Shown piece after piece: positions 46,647 to 62,000 of a stretch of 64,000 bases of DNA (the first letter of the stretch is position 1; every line of letters begins with the position of its first letter). The position numbers and the translations under genes were made by a program. Origin of the DNA: Xestospongia bergquistia (taxonomy: Eukaryota; Porifera; Demospongiae; Haplosclerida; Petrosiidae); NCBI GenBank assembly GCA_963965975.1, contig OZ014416.1, positions 4,898,001 through 4,962,000 of the forward strand. Direction: 5' to 3'. Below the pieces are notes generated by a model. That model saw only the letters and a program-made list of their open reading frames with translations, was not told where the DNA came from and did no database searches.

Positions 46647-48539
46647 GTATGACAATTGATAATGTATTTTAACCACAATGAATGTGACATAAACAGTTTT
46701 ATTTCTTGATAGTAACAGTTCATTAAAGATATTTGTTAAAGCAATGTTTCAAATTAATACGTGGAACATAAAATGTGGCATAGATAAGGTTATTCCATTA
46801 TATCATTATAAAAGACATAAAGGTAGTTATAAGGCTGTTAGAAAAGAAACAACACTTTATTGTAATATTTAGTAACTTGTAACTATTGATAGTTACTATT
46901 ATTAATGGAACACATGTACTAACTCACATTAAAATGACTTGTAAGAAGCAATACAATGTGTGCCAAGTTGAAAAAGACTATAATGAACTAATTATACAAC
47001 TTTTAGACCACATTACATATTAGCAAACACAACCATCTTATAAAATCAATTGTATATCCCAGTGCATCTTCCTGCAGCGTGTTCTTTACCATGCACTCAA
47101 AGTGAAAAATTCAATTTTTTAATGAATTTTAAATAACTCATTGTTTTAGTCCCAAATGGATGATAGATCTTATCTGGCACCAAACTGAGAGTGGAATTTT
47201 ATTAATATTATTACAGATGATTTTTTTGTAAACACATGGTATTACAATTGAAGTCATTTTGGTGCAAGTGGTTCTAACTTCAACCAGGACCACACTCATA
47301 GCAATATGATGAATCATGTGCACTAAGACATGTCATTGTTTTTATAAACTTTAGGGTCTGTAACAAAAAAAAACAATTTTACTCTAGTATAGTATTATGT
47401 ATATAGAGACCCTTAGTCTTTACTTGTGTACAATTTAACATGTTTCATTAATATGTAGCATTGACATATGTAAATCTTTGTCAGTTTTTTTATATAGAAG
47501 AAAAGAATCTATGCTCGTCAAAGAAAAAAGGCAAAATGTCTAACCTACAGCTCTGTCTTGTTTAACATCTAATGTATGACTTTGTGACAGCATCACTTAA
47601 CATACTTAGAAAGATGTGTGTGAGTGATCTTGCATAGATTTGTGATTATTAATACAATGAATATAGTTAACTCGGATCTTATGACTATCCTCTAGCAATA
47701 TGTTCAATAACACATCTTTTATAATTAGTATGTTATTTTATTTTGCTAATTCAAACATATCTTAACAATTATTTTTATCTAACGTTTTTCTAATTATCAC
47801 TTTTGCTAAACTAGTTAAATTTTGTCACATTTAGATCATTTGTAACACCTATGTAGGGAGGGCGTTACTATCACACAGTAATCTGTAAGTGTGTGTACTA
47901 AAAACCAAATATAACAGTCCATTTGTAAAAGCTATGAATATATTCACTTGTATTGAAGGAAGACCTGTACCACATACCCACACATATTACATCATGCCAT
48001 CATGTGATAACAAATTCTATACCACACGCAGAATACTTTTGACAAAGAAGACTCTGAATTGAACAGTGCGATCTAAGTTATGTAAGTGAATCGTATTTAT
48101 TACTGCTAACTGTCTTGCTATTTACACAAATAATAAAATATAAGAAAAAATTTGAATATTTGCATGTATGTGTTGGCATCAAAGGCTTCTTATGTATTCA
48201 GCCCCTCCTCCCAGCTGTGGTAAATAAGTGAATGGATTGATCAGTATATGTTACATGTTTAGAGAAATACTTTTGTAGGCAATCATGCAGTGGCACAGAT
48301 ATGAGTCTAACATCTTCAAATTTGCTGACTCACCTCAAGAATTGCATAGAAACAACTGACTATATTTTCACATTACAGCTTTTATTCATAGGTTGTAGAC
48401 ATGTACAAAGATTAATGTAGTATGCGATCTATATATCGAGGTTTGCAGACCAGTGGTGTATAAACTCAGTGGTACAGTCTAAGATTACCATATTTTGGTC
48501 CATAGCGAGTAAACCTTAAATGGTTAATGTTAAAGCATT
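46647..48539. other. AT-rich gene-free stretch
   Basis: No supported gene. It contains the inverted half of the possible MITE (47047-47140). Confidence 0.4.
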
Positions 48540-50064
48540 CTGTAGATCGGGAAACTAAAGGTTAACATGTTAAAAAACTTCGGACACGAGAGGCGTGTAC
48601 GAAAATGTATTAAACCCTATATTTTGCAACGACCAACGCGTTGAGCACTATAGAGGATTGCCTCGTACGCAGGCTTTCGCGAAAGAAAAGAAAGCATGGT
48701 ATATAACTATTACTGGTTGCACATGCGCGTAATTATTGTAATTTATGCAATATAGTGACATCATAATTACAATTTTTAAATTAAATGACGAAATAAATGG
48801 GGCTGGGTTTACATTGATGACGTTTTATTCACTACACGACATGGCTAGTTGAGTTTGTCGGTTGTGCAGAGATTTAGTGGAAACAAAAAGAGTGTCAAAC
48901 TTGTTCAGTGCTGTTGGGATACAAAACCACACGAAGACATCTTTTTCGTTATATATAGCTTCAATGGACAAGAGTTGCACTTTTTTAAGAGATAAATTTG
49001 GCCTTCCTAGCTGCTTTAGAGCTTAATATAGATTATTGACCTCGCTGTGCGTGGGCGCATAGCGGGGGTTACTGTAGTCTGTCAGTGCGTGAGTGTGTCT
49101 GTCTGTTACCCGGGCAAATGGCTTTGAACTGCTTTAACTCGGCAAACACGGCACTGGTAGCCACCACACTATAGTGAACAGTAGAAAAACTTCTGTACTT
49201 CTTAAAAATACTGCCAAAAGGAGCGTCAAACGAATAAAAATCTTTAATAGTCTGAAAAACCTTTGAAAAAAGCACAGCTTTCGGTGAAGACTCGAAAATT
49301 CAATAAAAACCTCCTGCATACAAGCTTATGACATTTTGTAACTTTTTAAAGGGAAATTTTTGCAAAAATACTTCTTTGGAAAGTTTTGACTTATTTTACT
49401 AACTTTTGGCATTGAACGCGAACTAAAAATATTAGCACCATAGCTGTCATTGGAGAATCCCTAACTTTTACTAAGAAGTTGGAAAGTATTGCACCTTTTG
49501 TCAATTAGAGTGCAAAGTATCCAGTAGACGCACAAAATAGCAAAGCTTTTTTCACTTTGATTGAAGAGAAACGGTGAGTCATCAATAATCATCTTGCGCA
49601 TCACGTGAGATGCGTCACTTGAGGAGGATAAGTAGACAAGAACGCAGCGAGGTTAAGCACTTTAGTGCAGTTCATTTTATTCGAGACTTTAATGTATAAT
49701 TATAATTCTGAAAAAGAAAATCAAGGCTGCAGTTTCATCATGATAACTAGCGTATTTACTAATTTTAGCTCGTATGCTTGAACTGTACAGCTGATAAGGT
49801 CTACATTTTCTGGACACGCTTTCATGGGCTTTCTCATTTCCCAAGCAATTGCTTGTAGCTGTATGGAGGATGATGGAACCTTTTGGATCATCTGTAAGTT
49901 TCAGATCTCTCAAAAGAGCCATCTTAGTCGTATCTACACTCTCTTTGTAATACGTGCACTGCATACTGTAAATAATTCACTGTGTAATAATTTTAGTGTA
50001 ATTAATTTTCGTATATCGTCCAACGTTCGACCTTTTTTTAACAACGAAGCTTTCCCGATCTAGG
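48540..50064. mobile_element. Non-autonomous TIR transposon, 1.5 kb
   Basis: Left end CTGTAGATCGGGAAA and right end (complement) CCCTAGATCGGGAAA; the similarity continues inward for about 70 bp, through TTAAAAAA, TCG-x-AC and TACGAAAAT-x-x-ATTA on both sides. GCATT flanks the element directly on both sides (48535-48539 and 50065-50069), a plausible 5-bp target duplication. No transposase. A solitary end of the same family is at 58500-58540. Another element (49038-49655) is nested inside. Confidence 0.7.
49038..49655. mobile_element. Nested inverted-end element, ~0.6 kb
   Basis: Begins GACCTCGCTGTGCGTG and ends with the complement of AACCTCGCTGCGTTCT. Higher GC than surroundings, with GTGTGTCTGTCTGTTACCCG near the left. 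No coding capacity; the minus-strand frames at 49069-49319 have no family support. Both element ends lie inside the larger 48540-50064 element, so it likely inserted later. Confidence 0.5.
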
Positions 50065-50069
50065 GCATT

Positions 50070-51784
50070 GTCTAAATGTCCTAGATCCAAATTTTGTGCT
50101 GTCTTGCTTTTTTTCACTTATTGCTTTAGATATATTGTGCAAATGCTTTGTACACCGAGATATGCTTACTAGTTATATCTAACATAGAGAGACTATTGAC
50201 ATTTTCTTCACAGCAGAAGAATGGGCTACGCTCTTTTCTGCAATACACGACAATTTGGAAGCTCTTCCATGCAGTGGGGCAGTCCAAACATTTAACCACA
50301 CACTTTAACACCATATTCATGCTTACATAAATTAGCATTTAGAGCAGAGAGATGGCAGGCAGGCAGTCCCTATAGCTCACTGACTGAACCTGAACTAACT
50401 CCAGCGGCAGATGTTATATATTTGCTGATTTTGTAAGAAAACTTAGTACAATATTTTGTCATTAAAGTGATCCTTGTCTCCCAAACCTAAAAACGTATTT
50501 TATTAAGATGTGATGGTCCAGTCCTATAAATGCATTAAGAGATTATCATAAAACTGTATGGTGCTTCATTAGTAACATAACCAAATATCTCTGTATGAGT
50601 GTGTGCCTAGACTTTTAGGAAGGTTTAGATCTGACTTTAGGAAACCTTTAATACAACAGGACTTCTATTCCATGCGCTCTGTATGACAAGGTTATCTGTA
50701 ACAAAACTTACAATGTCTCATTCTAATTTTATAATATCTAAGGTGCTGCACTTCCATTCTTTATGGTTTGACTGTCCCACTAAGCATCTGTACAACGTGT
50801 GTATACATTCTTGTATCAACTGACGTTTCTACATGGAGAGGGAAGTGTCTGTTAATATAATTAGTAAATCATAAACAATTGGTAGGATGAGCATAATTGA
50901 GCTATTGATATCGCATAATAAAACAGTTTTTATAATAACAATAGTCAAACCAACAGTAAAACCCTAATTCTATTTACTATATATTGTATTTTACAGAATT
51001 TTAAATAGCTAAAACAATCTTTCAGCTTTACTTATAAAGGAAATATCCCAACTACTACTCATAGAATATGTGCCTATCAAGATGATATCCCTGGTGTTCA
51101 TAAACACATGAATAATTTTTTTCTGTCTTTGTTGTAAACTTAATTTTCTTCTTTTTTTAGCATTGTAACCTTGCCCTATCACTTGATCTTTCTTTTTGTA
51201 ACCTTTCTTCCTTGCTACCCTACATGCTGGCACAAAACAAAAGCACATGTTGTGTTCAACAATTTTTTTACCAATACAATTTTCAATTTTAAAACAATTG
51301 GTAGGTAGACAACCTCGTCTTAAGTAGACAAACTATTGTAGACCGTAGTAAGGAAAATGATAATCTAACTCTAATCTAGTTCATTACAATGCTATAGGAA
51401 TTGTTATGTTTCAATGAGATAAGATAGGCCAGTCTCTTATAGACAGTATTAGCAAATGGGACAATACTTCCTCCTGTAAAAAAAGCAATGGTAAAAAGCA
51501 TCCATTTTTCATCTCTTTGATTGTAGAGCCATTTTATTTTCCTGTTCATGTTTCTTGTAAAAGCAATAAGAGAGATTCTGCACTGAGAATGAGTAGTGGA
51601 TTAAACACCCTTACGTGTCACATCATGAATTTTATTATACCTCTGGGGTGGAAGACCACCAAAGGGACAACTTAAGGCATGATCTACAGTAAATGAATTC
51701 CCTCATAGATACTTGACAATAAGGAGCAGTGGATATCAACCATGACATATATATATTGGGTCCGTAATGGCCACTTTATTAAGA
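50070..51784. other. Gene-free stretch
   Basis: Several mid-sized frames on both strands (for example 51009-51248 minus, Lys/Arg-rich) but no splice or family support. I see nothing I would call. Confidence 0.35.
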
Positions 51785-52870
51785 TCAAAACCATGTTCCT
51801 GAAAGGGCAAATCTGACAACCTGAAAGACGCTCCCCTTTTTCATGGCAATGTCCATTAAATGTTGATGATCAATAGGTAGATTATTGTGCATGAGCAAGA
51901 TAAATAAACTCCTGAGCAGTAATATTTTCTTTAGATCCTTCTTTATGCACTTCTTTTCTAAATGAACCCTGATCAGAAAACAGTCTGATTGAACACTAAA
52001 CCCACTAGAGGAACTGTCAACTGTGTAGACATTCTTTATTGTAGAGCAGGCAAATGACAAGGACTAATTATACCCATGCCTCCAAAATGACTGGGAAGGT
52101 ATAGCAAATCTCTATCAATATGATTCATAGCATTTTTACAACAGTATTTAATGAATGGTCCTCATGAGACATGGGTGAATTCAATAAAAAAGGTCTGCCA
52201 ATATTCCTCTCAGATTGATTAAGGAACCTAAAAGATACCTTAACTCTCCCCTCAAAACATTAATGTACAAGGATGTCCCCATTAAAATGGTTAGCCCCAG
52301 CTGTTATCAGCTTTCGGATTGAGTGACTTCAAGCAAAAGTTCATTAAAGAAACCATCACCTCAGAACTGTAGACAATGATCCAAATGTACACTATGATAT
52401 TAGATTTATATTTCCTATAAGTTTTTATGTACTACCAAAATGGTGAGAAGAAAGGCAGCCTTTAATGCTATTGATTTAAGAACAGTTCTCTCAACATATT
52501 CTAGAAACACATAGTCCAGTGAGTTCTTTATCAAAGACTTTACCAGCCTCACCTGAGAGGCCTTTGAATAGGTTCCTTGTCCAGTATACAGCTTCAGGAT
52601 AAGAATACTCAACTGACATAATACACTCGTCATTGAAAAGATCTCCCCAAATTAAAGATGGCTCAGACAATAGGACAAAAGCTGGTATGCTAGACCAGTC
52701 TTGACACACAACTCACTGACTCCATTTCTGAAAAAGGATTATATGATGTCCTACTAAGAATACCTGGAGAATATTCAACAACTAGTTCATTAGAAAGTAA
52801 GCAAGTATCATCAGAGACAAAGACAGCAGCTGTTCAAGAAAAGTCAAGAGGGGCATTATTTTGAATAGCA
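51785..52870 (-). pseudogene. Decayed retroelement-like ORF
   Basis: About 1.1 kb is less AT-rich, and the minus strand gives consecutive protein-like pieces across frames. From right to left: AVFVSDDTCLLSNELVVEYS and PGILSRTSYNPFSEMES; then GLSGEAGKVFDKELTGL; in the next frame FLEYVERTVLKSIALKAAF; later LTILMGTSLYINVLRGELRY; finally FACSTIKNVYTVDSSSSGFS. The GK-x-F-x-x-E-L-x-x-L ... A-L-K-A pattern recalls the region upstream of reverse transcriptase in some invertebrate retroelement polyproteins, though I found no polymerase motif. Multiple stops and frameshifts show it is dead. It could instead be a processed host pseudogene. Confidence 0.4.
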
Positions 52871-53063
52871 GAAGCAACAATATTGAATTGTTGTTATGAT
52901 CATGTTGTGTATGATTTTACAGCGACAATAAATGAAGAACATACAATTTATTCTCTTGGTTATATAAAGTGATATTTATAATATTATATTATAGTATAAC
53001 TTATATTATGTATATTGTAGTATAACTGATATATTTATATTTATAGCTAATGTTCTATTACAG

Positions 53064-56000
53064 AACCATACAAACTTAAAAGTACCAGCCAAGGGCTGCC
53101 AGCCCTCCTGGCAATGGCAGCACAGCTATCAGAGAGAAACCAGTCCAGAATTGTAAGTATATTATTAACTAATCCATTATACTAAATGTGTTAGTGTACA
53201 ATCAATACATTACATGTTATATGATAAATATGATGATGTAGTAAGTGAGTACTCTAACTCTTATAGTAGACTGTGTATAGTATTGTTATTACTAGTTGTG
53301 TCCTTTGTTGTCTAGTTCAAGTTTTACTATAATATAACTACTGTATATATTTACTTGAATATTTACCACAATATCTATTAATATTTGTTAAGAAGTGATA
53401 AAGCTATTATTTGAGAGTGACATTCAGTAATCAGAGATCACTGATCATAAAATTTCCTACTAATTTTTAGCTCTAGTATTCTATATATCAGATTATAAAG
53501 TCAACTTTTATTAGTTAGTGGAGTCTAGTATTTTTAATAAATTGTTTTAATATATCCTAATCCCTTCTTTTTCTTTTTTTTTGTAGTATAGTCTAATTGT
53601 CTCTGTTAGTTATATTGTACATAATACTATTTACATGATGTTCTTTTTTATGTATTTGACCTGTCCTATAGTTTTATTAGTCTCATATAATACATGTAGT
53701 TGTGTATGATTTACTAATTTTAAATATAATAACTTGTTTTATTATTATATAGGACAGAGAACTTTGGGAGTCTGCTAGAGATGGAAATGTAGACAAAGCG
53801 AAACAGTTGCTCCAGAATGGAGCAAACCTCAACTGTTGTTATACGAAGGTAACATCTCATTAGTTCATTATTTAGTCTACTACAAATTTAATTAGTATTA
53901 ATTCTGTTTAGCTGTGTTTATATTGTGTATACACAGATATATAATTGGATTTATTTCATATATTATAATCTCTTTGTTAATCATATAGTTTGTGACACTG
54001 GAACCTGGTGAAATGCCTCGTACAACACCTCATACTATAGCTTACATCAATGGTCATGACATAATAGTAGATGTTCTTGAAAATGCAGGAGCTACTCCTG
54101 ATTATGTAAGTGTATACAAGTATAGTATGTAGTTGATGTCAATATTTATAATTACTAGAATACTTGTTTGTTATATTGATATCATGTACATGTACATACT
54201 TGTATACTACATGAAAATGTCTCCTAGTTATTATCAAGTCCTAATACACATATCAATACATATATTGTTTATATCTAGTTTTCTCCATACTACCTTTCTT
54301 ATTACTAGCTACTAACTATAGCATTAATTTAAAGCATATTATGTCACACTAAGATACAGCATACAGTGTCAACAATTGCTGTCATATTACAGTTATAAAA
54401 GAAGTTGTCACAGATTATATAAACAATTGATGTCACAACAGTGACACCCACATACATTCCTCACAAGTGTATACATTAAATTCCAATGCTACTAGCTTCA
54501 CAGAGTTAGCATTCTTTGTTACCTAATCTTATACCTTGTTAGAAGCCTAAATTTATTCCATATCAATATCAGGAGCTGTTCATATAACAGACACAATGTT
54601 CATTTTAATAGAGATCCTATCATTCCATCTACATTTAGAATAATATGTAATCATCTTTGAGATTTAGTACAAAGTATTCAGTAAAGCTGATAGACTTGTG
54701 TCAAACATTTATACAATAATTATTAGAAGAATACATGTATATATAAAGAACTGGGAAATTAATTAGTGATTTGTTGTACTAGTCACAATTATATGTAATG
54801 AAACTCAACACTTGTATATACTGTTGTATTTATTATGATGTATATTATCTGTATTTACTTGTTATGATTTATTAGAATGAAATTATGTTAGCAGCTGCTG
54901 ATAGAGGACTAGTAGACATTGTAAAAGAAACTATTCAAAAGAAGCCAAATGTAAATTATCAAGACAAAGATGGAGTAAGTTATTATCTTATGATAGTAAA
55001 TGATTGTTTACTAGTAATAGATAGTTTGTTGTCATTAATTTGATAATTACAAGTTTGTAGATAAGTTTTAGTTTGTTAATTGTTTAGTTTTATTTATTAT
55101 TGAAGTTTTAGGTATAGCTATATATCTACAAAAAGTAAAAAAAAACATTTTCAAAAATAAAATAAACTTAGTGATGAGTAACATCATTCCAATACAGAGA
55201 ATACAAACAAGACAGTAGGAATGACAATTGTATTTTCCCTATGTAATATCACAGTCATAGATTGCAACAATGCATCACTGATATTATTTAAGTGATTTAA
55301 ATATAATTAGTTAATATTCTAAATTTTTGCACCAACTATGCAATTATGTAAAGATAATGTAATTGTCTTTGAACAATGCTTGAGTTCTTTCTATGAACAT
55401 TCTATCAGCGTTATTGTTCACAATACAAGGTTAACAAATGTTTCAGATGTTTCCTTACTATGTTGTACATAGAAATTTGAACATTTGCCTTGTCCACACA
55501 GACAACAGTATGTTAATACTGATTTCTCTGTGTATTCATAATACACTTTTTAAAACTTACCTAGGTTACAGCCCACAAGCCATAAATGCATTTTAATTTT
55601 ATCAGTTGTATCCATATATGAAAATACATATAACTGTAATTTCAATAACACTTAATTATGTAGTTATATGCTCCTTCATGATACTCATATACTTCTGATA
55701 ATAAACAGCAATCAGTCTCAATGTCATTCCCTACTATCCACTATTAGGATATGAATATTATCCATCATAGTTTTAGTAATATTCATAATAATATAAAGAG
55801 AGTTAGTTGCTAATTCAATTAGGTTTTGAGATAATCATTGTATATTATAATAACCACAATGTAAACAAAAGATATACTTCTAGTAAAACCTATAACATTC
55901 ATTGTTGTAGCAAATAACTTGTAATGTTGTTATGATATGGATATTGTCACTATCATGATGTAACTGATTGACTTTATATATTTATCTCCTGTAGTATTGA

Positions 56001-59000
56001 ACAGTTATTAGTAATTAATTTGTAGTCACATTATTTACTGTTTATTCTTTCTATAGGCTCATCAGACTGCTTTGCATTTTGCTTCAAGTGGAGGACACAT
56101 TGAGATAGTCCAGTTATTCTTAAGTGCTAAAGCAGACTCCAATATTTGTGACAAGGTTTGTATTATATAGCGAGATGGTTTATATTCCATCTACTTGTGT
56201 ATTGTGTTCACTCCATGTACATGTATGTAGTACTACTATATGTATTATATCAGTACAGGATATTATAATAATATACATGTACATATACATCACTAAACAT
56301 GACTCAGACAACATAAACCAACAATCTTACACAACTCTGCCCTGAGTGTTGAAAGTAAATGATCATTTTCAATGTATTTTATTTAAGCTCTGTACTTTTT
56401 CGAAGAGAGGTTTTAGATAGTGCCCACAATCTCAATCAGTAAATCCAGTTTGGATATATATGGTGATAGCACCATCAGACCCCACCCTAACCCAAATGAC
56501 AAGTATGATGCTTACAACATCAGCACTCCTTTGCAGTTCAAACCTAGTCACCCCCATGACACTTCATCTCCAATACACCTGGCTGTCCACTTCCTTCCAT
56601 GCATTTTTTGTTGTTCTTGAATCCTTGTAGCTTGTAATGAAAGTGAGCTGGTGAGTGTGTAGTGAGCTCTTAATCACTAATAACTTATTATTATTCATTA
56701 TAACTTTATTATTCATTGTAATTTTAATTATGCTTCTGGAACTATCCACATAAAAGCACATGTTGTCATCAGTATAAAAGCATTAATTTTATTCAGTCAT
56801 CCTCAGTCAGTCAGTCAGTTTGATTTCAAAAGAAAGAAAAGTTCTCTATTTAGAAATCACACTAAAAGTGAATTTGGGCATGTGTTAGACAAGAGTAATG
56901 TTATCTGGTAGCAGCTCTTACAGTTATTCAAACTATATTATAATAACCACACCAAAAAAATAAACTAGTAAAACTGAAAGCTATCATTATTGTAGCAAAT
57001 AACTTGTAATATTATATGATAGCAGCGCTTATAGTTATTCAAACTATAATGATTAGATTTTGTCTGCCAATATCCTGGGTGTTGGAGGTAAGACCCTTAA
57101 CAGAATAATAGAGGGGTGGCGTAAAGAATGTAGAGCTCGATGAGAAGCCAGATAATGGTGCTAGACCAATTGTGGCAAAGTCAGGGTCAACAGTGGCCAC
57201 AGGGTCACTCTAGACTTGAAAGAGAGTCAGATGTGACAGTCACAGGTGTATGTGCATCTATAAGGTAGTAAATTAAGCAAACAAAGAAATGATACAAAAA
57301 ATAAAGGAGTGTGGTAAGCAGCTTTCAACTATTGTACTGACTGACCAGAGGATTTGTTGGTGTTTGGAACTGTTGGTCCTTCAGTTCTGATGCCACAATA
57401 GAGCAGATTGGTACACAACATAATATTCCTCTACTCAGAGCTTCTCTGAGTTACAATAAATGTTCTGTTATGTAGATGTTCTGTCTCCTTGGAGCCTGTT
57501 TGTACCATCAATTACTTGAAAGTGAAAAGAGCCTCAAACTAGAAAAAACAGTAGCAATTCAGGCTTGTAGGTTATATTGGCACACTAGCTAGACTGACCT
57601 TGATATATGTGAGGTTGAACTTTAAAGAAAGTGTCTGTTATTGTGTTTGCGAGTTTGCCTGGCTCCCTGAACTTGCTTGCTGTGGTACATCTATTATGTC
57701 AGTTTATTATAGTATTATACCACATTCTACTAGATATTATATTATGTCCATCTAATAACATGACAGGTTTATAGCAAGTCTAAAGATTTTACTTTATAAT
57801 GTGTGCAGGGTTTTATTTTCTTGTTCACTGTCAAATTTTGTGTCTTGATGTGTTAGCTTGTTTGTAAGTCAGTTCTAATATCATATAGTAATATCATGTG
57901 ACAAGATATAGCTAATAATGAGAATATGTTATTACTACAGTTTGTTAATTGTTACAATGTAATACAATTGTTATGATGATGTGTACTGATGACTGGTTAC
58001 ATTGACTATATAGTTTACTGTCTAATAGTTTATGTTCTTTTGTAATTAAATAACTTTGTCTATTATTTTTCTAGTTTGGATATACACCTGCACATCTTGC
58101 AGCAGAGAAAGGACATAATGACATAATAAAGTTGTTAATCAAAGAGGGACAAGCTAATATCAAAATTAAGGATATAGTAAGTCACAGTAATTGTATTACA
58201 AGACATATCATTGTATGAAATTATGACCAATGAAGTAATTCAAATTACTTCATTTGAGTTTAATAAATCAATAACAGATGATTTTGATGTGTATTACTGA
58301 TTCAATTAGAAACCTGCACTCTATAAAAACTGTTATTTACCAGTTCATGATTCTTTTAATAAACATTTCAATGATAATGGCATTATGTAGTATTACTGAA
58401 TTCAATTAGCAAATTAGCAATATTAGTACTCTCATTATATGACTTGTAGCGAGGTTATTATAATATATATATTATATATATATATATATATATATTATAA
58501 TAACCTTTTTTCAACAACGAAACTCTCCCGATCTATGGTATATATATATATATATAAACTAACAAAACAGATTTCTCTCTATTAGTCATGATACTATTAA
58601 TCATAGCCACTTGTAGTATAATACAATCATACCTGAGGTCCTTACTTTTCTTGACCATTATACTTTGTGTTAACCATAAAACATGTTATAAACACTTTAT
58701 CAGAAACTGTTTATTGCAGTTACTATTTCAAATTTCTCAGAAACAATGCCAAACATTTTTAAATACTTAATTTATATGTATTCATCAATCACCATGGAAA
58801 TTTTGAAAGAATTTCTTAACCCTTAGAAGACCACTGTTACAAATTAACAAATTTGTGACACATGGAATGTTAATTTTAAAAAAGTTTCTTACATACCTTG
58901 AATTTTTTATAGAAAGCTTAACAAATTATTATTTAATAATTATTGCTATAGAACAACAAGTGATTTGGGTCAGGTTTTTGAAAATTGCTCAGATATTAAA

Positions 59001-62000
59001 ACATAAGAAGAGTGTTGTTACAATTATGACTGTAGTAGCAATGATTAACTGAATAATGAACTCCTAGAGATTGTGTTTAGATGAATGTTTTAATAAATGC
59101 CATGTTTGACTGTAACTCATAAATCATAGCCTTTCATGTATGATATATTCATAGAAAAACAAACGTACCATAGTGGTTGATGGGTAAAGCAAATTGCTAT
59201 TGAGAAAACAGAAATTAAAGCATACATACAGTGATTGTTTTCATCAACAAACTCCCATGTTTTCACCTGGATCTTGTGGTTTTTAAGTGCAATAAATTAA
59301 ATAGGCATTTTCCTTTAAGATTTAGCCTAAATGTACCAATTAAATCATATCATCATAAAAGAAAACACCAGCACAAAATTTGTTATAGCAACAGCACATA
59401 TGTCATCATAGCAACAGTTACTAAGTAAAAGAAAGCATGTCACCATAACATGAATTGCTACAGCAACAGCCTGTATGTCACCATAGCAACTGTTATAATA
59501 ACAACAACATATGTGTAATGATAAAAGCTATTGTCTTGGTGACTATTGTCATTATACAACTATAGTATAACAACAATTAACAATGTCATAGTTACGACAG
59601 TAACATTGTTATACCAATTATGTATGTATCATCATGATAGCAATGATTTCCATGGTAACAGTTGTCATAACATCATTGCCATAGCAACAACATATAGATA
59701 TATTACTATAGATATATTACTATATTAATGTTACTTATAACACTATGACAATTGAGCAAATTCTTGTTTTAAGATTAAAATTATAGCATTATGTTTTGAT
59801 ATGTTTACAAACCTTGTCAAAATCTACAAAATATTTATTTAATGATTTTAATTTATATCTATAATTGGCAATTTTTTCTACTAAGTGATTTTCTAACAAA
59901 AAGTATAAAATGTAGTCACTGTGACTATTTTATACATATTTTGGCACAAAACAATTTATTGCTATAGCTATTTCACATTTTGTGAAAACAATGTCAAAAA
60001 CATACTATATCTTTAAATAATATGTATTCAACCTAGATATTATATAAATGAGCATCTAATGATGTTCTAGCAAGTCTAAATACTTTAGTTTATATATGTG
60101 GGTGGGGTTTTATTTTCTTGTTCACTGTCAAATTTTGTGTCTTGATGTGTTAGCTTGTTTAGAAGTCAGTTCTAATATCATATAGTAATATCATGTGACA
60201 AGATATAGCTAATAATGAGAATATGTTATTACTACAGTTTGTTACTTGTTACAATGTAATACAATTGTTATGATGATGTGTACACGTTCAACTGGCAAGC
60301 TGAAGTAGTTACGCAATAAAAATTATAAGTAATAAACCACTACTGAAAATATTTTTGGTTTACAAAAATGTACAAATTAACTGCGAACATCATGAACGCA
60401 CGTGGAACTTCATGTTCGATGAGCAGAAACCAACCAAAGTTAGGTAAAAAACCAGCCAAAGGCAGAAGAATATCTTCACAATCTAAATACATTGTCGAGA
60501 ACGTGAGAGCATTTTTTGAGAAGGACAAGTTGAAGGGATCTTTTATTAAGAGACTATAAGGTGTCAAAAGGACTACAGAAGCTACTGTTCTGTCATTAAG
60601 AGCCATCAATCGAATTCATCAGGAGTACGTAAGTCATGATGGTCAGTTTATGATGCCAGTTAAAAGATATGGTGTTTCACGAATAAGAATCAACCCCAAT
60701 TCATTTGACAGAGAAATAATTCGTAGAATCATTCATAATACTTACTGTAGAATGGAATATCCTACTCTCTGTAGTGTGTTGGAGAAAATTAAGGAAGAGT
60801 TTGGTTTCCCAGGCGGCAGATTTTTTTATGGAGAGTTCTAAAGGAAATGGGACATTCATACAAAAAGAAAGACAATAAACAATTTTTATATGAACAACGA
60901 AGTATACTGGAACAAAGAGACACATACCTACAACAAATAAAACAACTAAGACAACAGAATGTAAACCTTGTTTACACAGATAAAACATGGGTCAATGCTC
61001 ATCACAATAATAATTATGTATGGGTTGACAGTGATGGGAAAAGTGGATGGAAGGTTCCAAGTGGTAAAGGTGAAAACTTAATTGTATTACATGCAGGAGG
61101 AGTCAATGGATGGGTGGAAGAAGCAGACCTGGTGTTTAAATCCAAGACAAATTCAGCTGACTATCATGACGAAATGAACAGTGATCACTTTTTTTAATGG
61201 ATGTCAGAAAAACTACTACCAACACTTGATGAACCATCAGTCCTAATTTTAGACAATGCAAGTTATCACAACAAACAGCGAGACAAACCTCCGACAACAC
61301 AAAGCAAAAAAAGTGAGATTCAAGAATGGCTGGATGAACATAACATCACTTAGAAACCTACAGATATTAAAAAGACATTAATAGATAACGTGAAACAACA
61401 CAGACCAAAACCTATATATCAGACTGATGAGCTTGCAAATGAGTATGGACATAACAATGTTTTTGACTTCCTTTTTGGAATTGTGAACTCAATCCAATTG
61501 AGTTGGCATAGGCTTCAGTAAAAGGTTACGTAGCAAAACACAACACACACTACATCCTGACACATGTTCAACAGTTAGTACCAGAAGGATTTAAACACAC
61601 AACAATAGATATGTGGTGAAGAAGAGAGTGATGATGAAGATGATGATGATGAGTTGATTGACGACACAGACAGACAACTTATTGACAGAGCTTTAAGTAA
61701 ACAATCTACAACAAGTGCAAGCACAAGTGACATTTGGACTGACTCCAGACAAGAATTAGACTGGACTTCCTTAGCATCTGTGACCCAATTTTCCTACAAA
61801 ATGTTCTTCATTTAACTGACTGACTGTACTTATATTTAAGATTTGAATAATATTATAGCTATCATATAACATATAAATTAGCCTTCAAAACTAGCTTCTT
61901 ACGGTGTCTGTGATAAAACTTCAATCCTAGCGCCATTTTGATCATTGACCACACCCATTATACGTATGAACAATTCCAGTGGTCAGTGGTAAGCTTATAC

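Noticed and set aside
49069-49319. Overlapping minus-strand frames
   Set aside because: They lie inside a nested inverted-end element and show no protein family pattern.
60701-60988. Minus-strand frame of 95 codons
   Set aside because: Mirror of the transposase.
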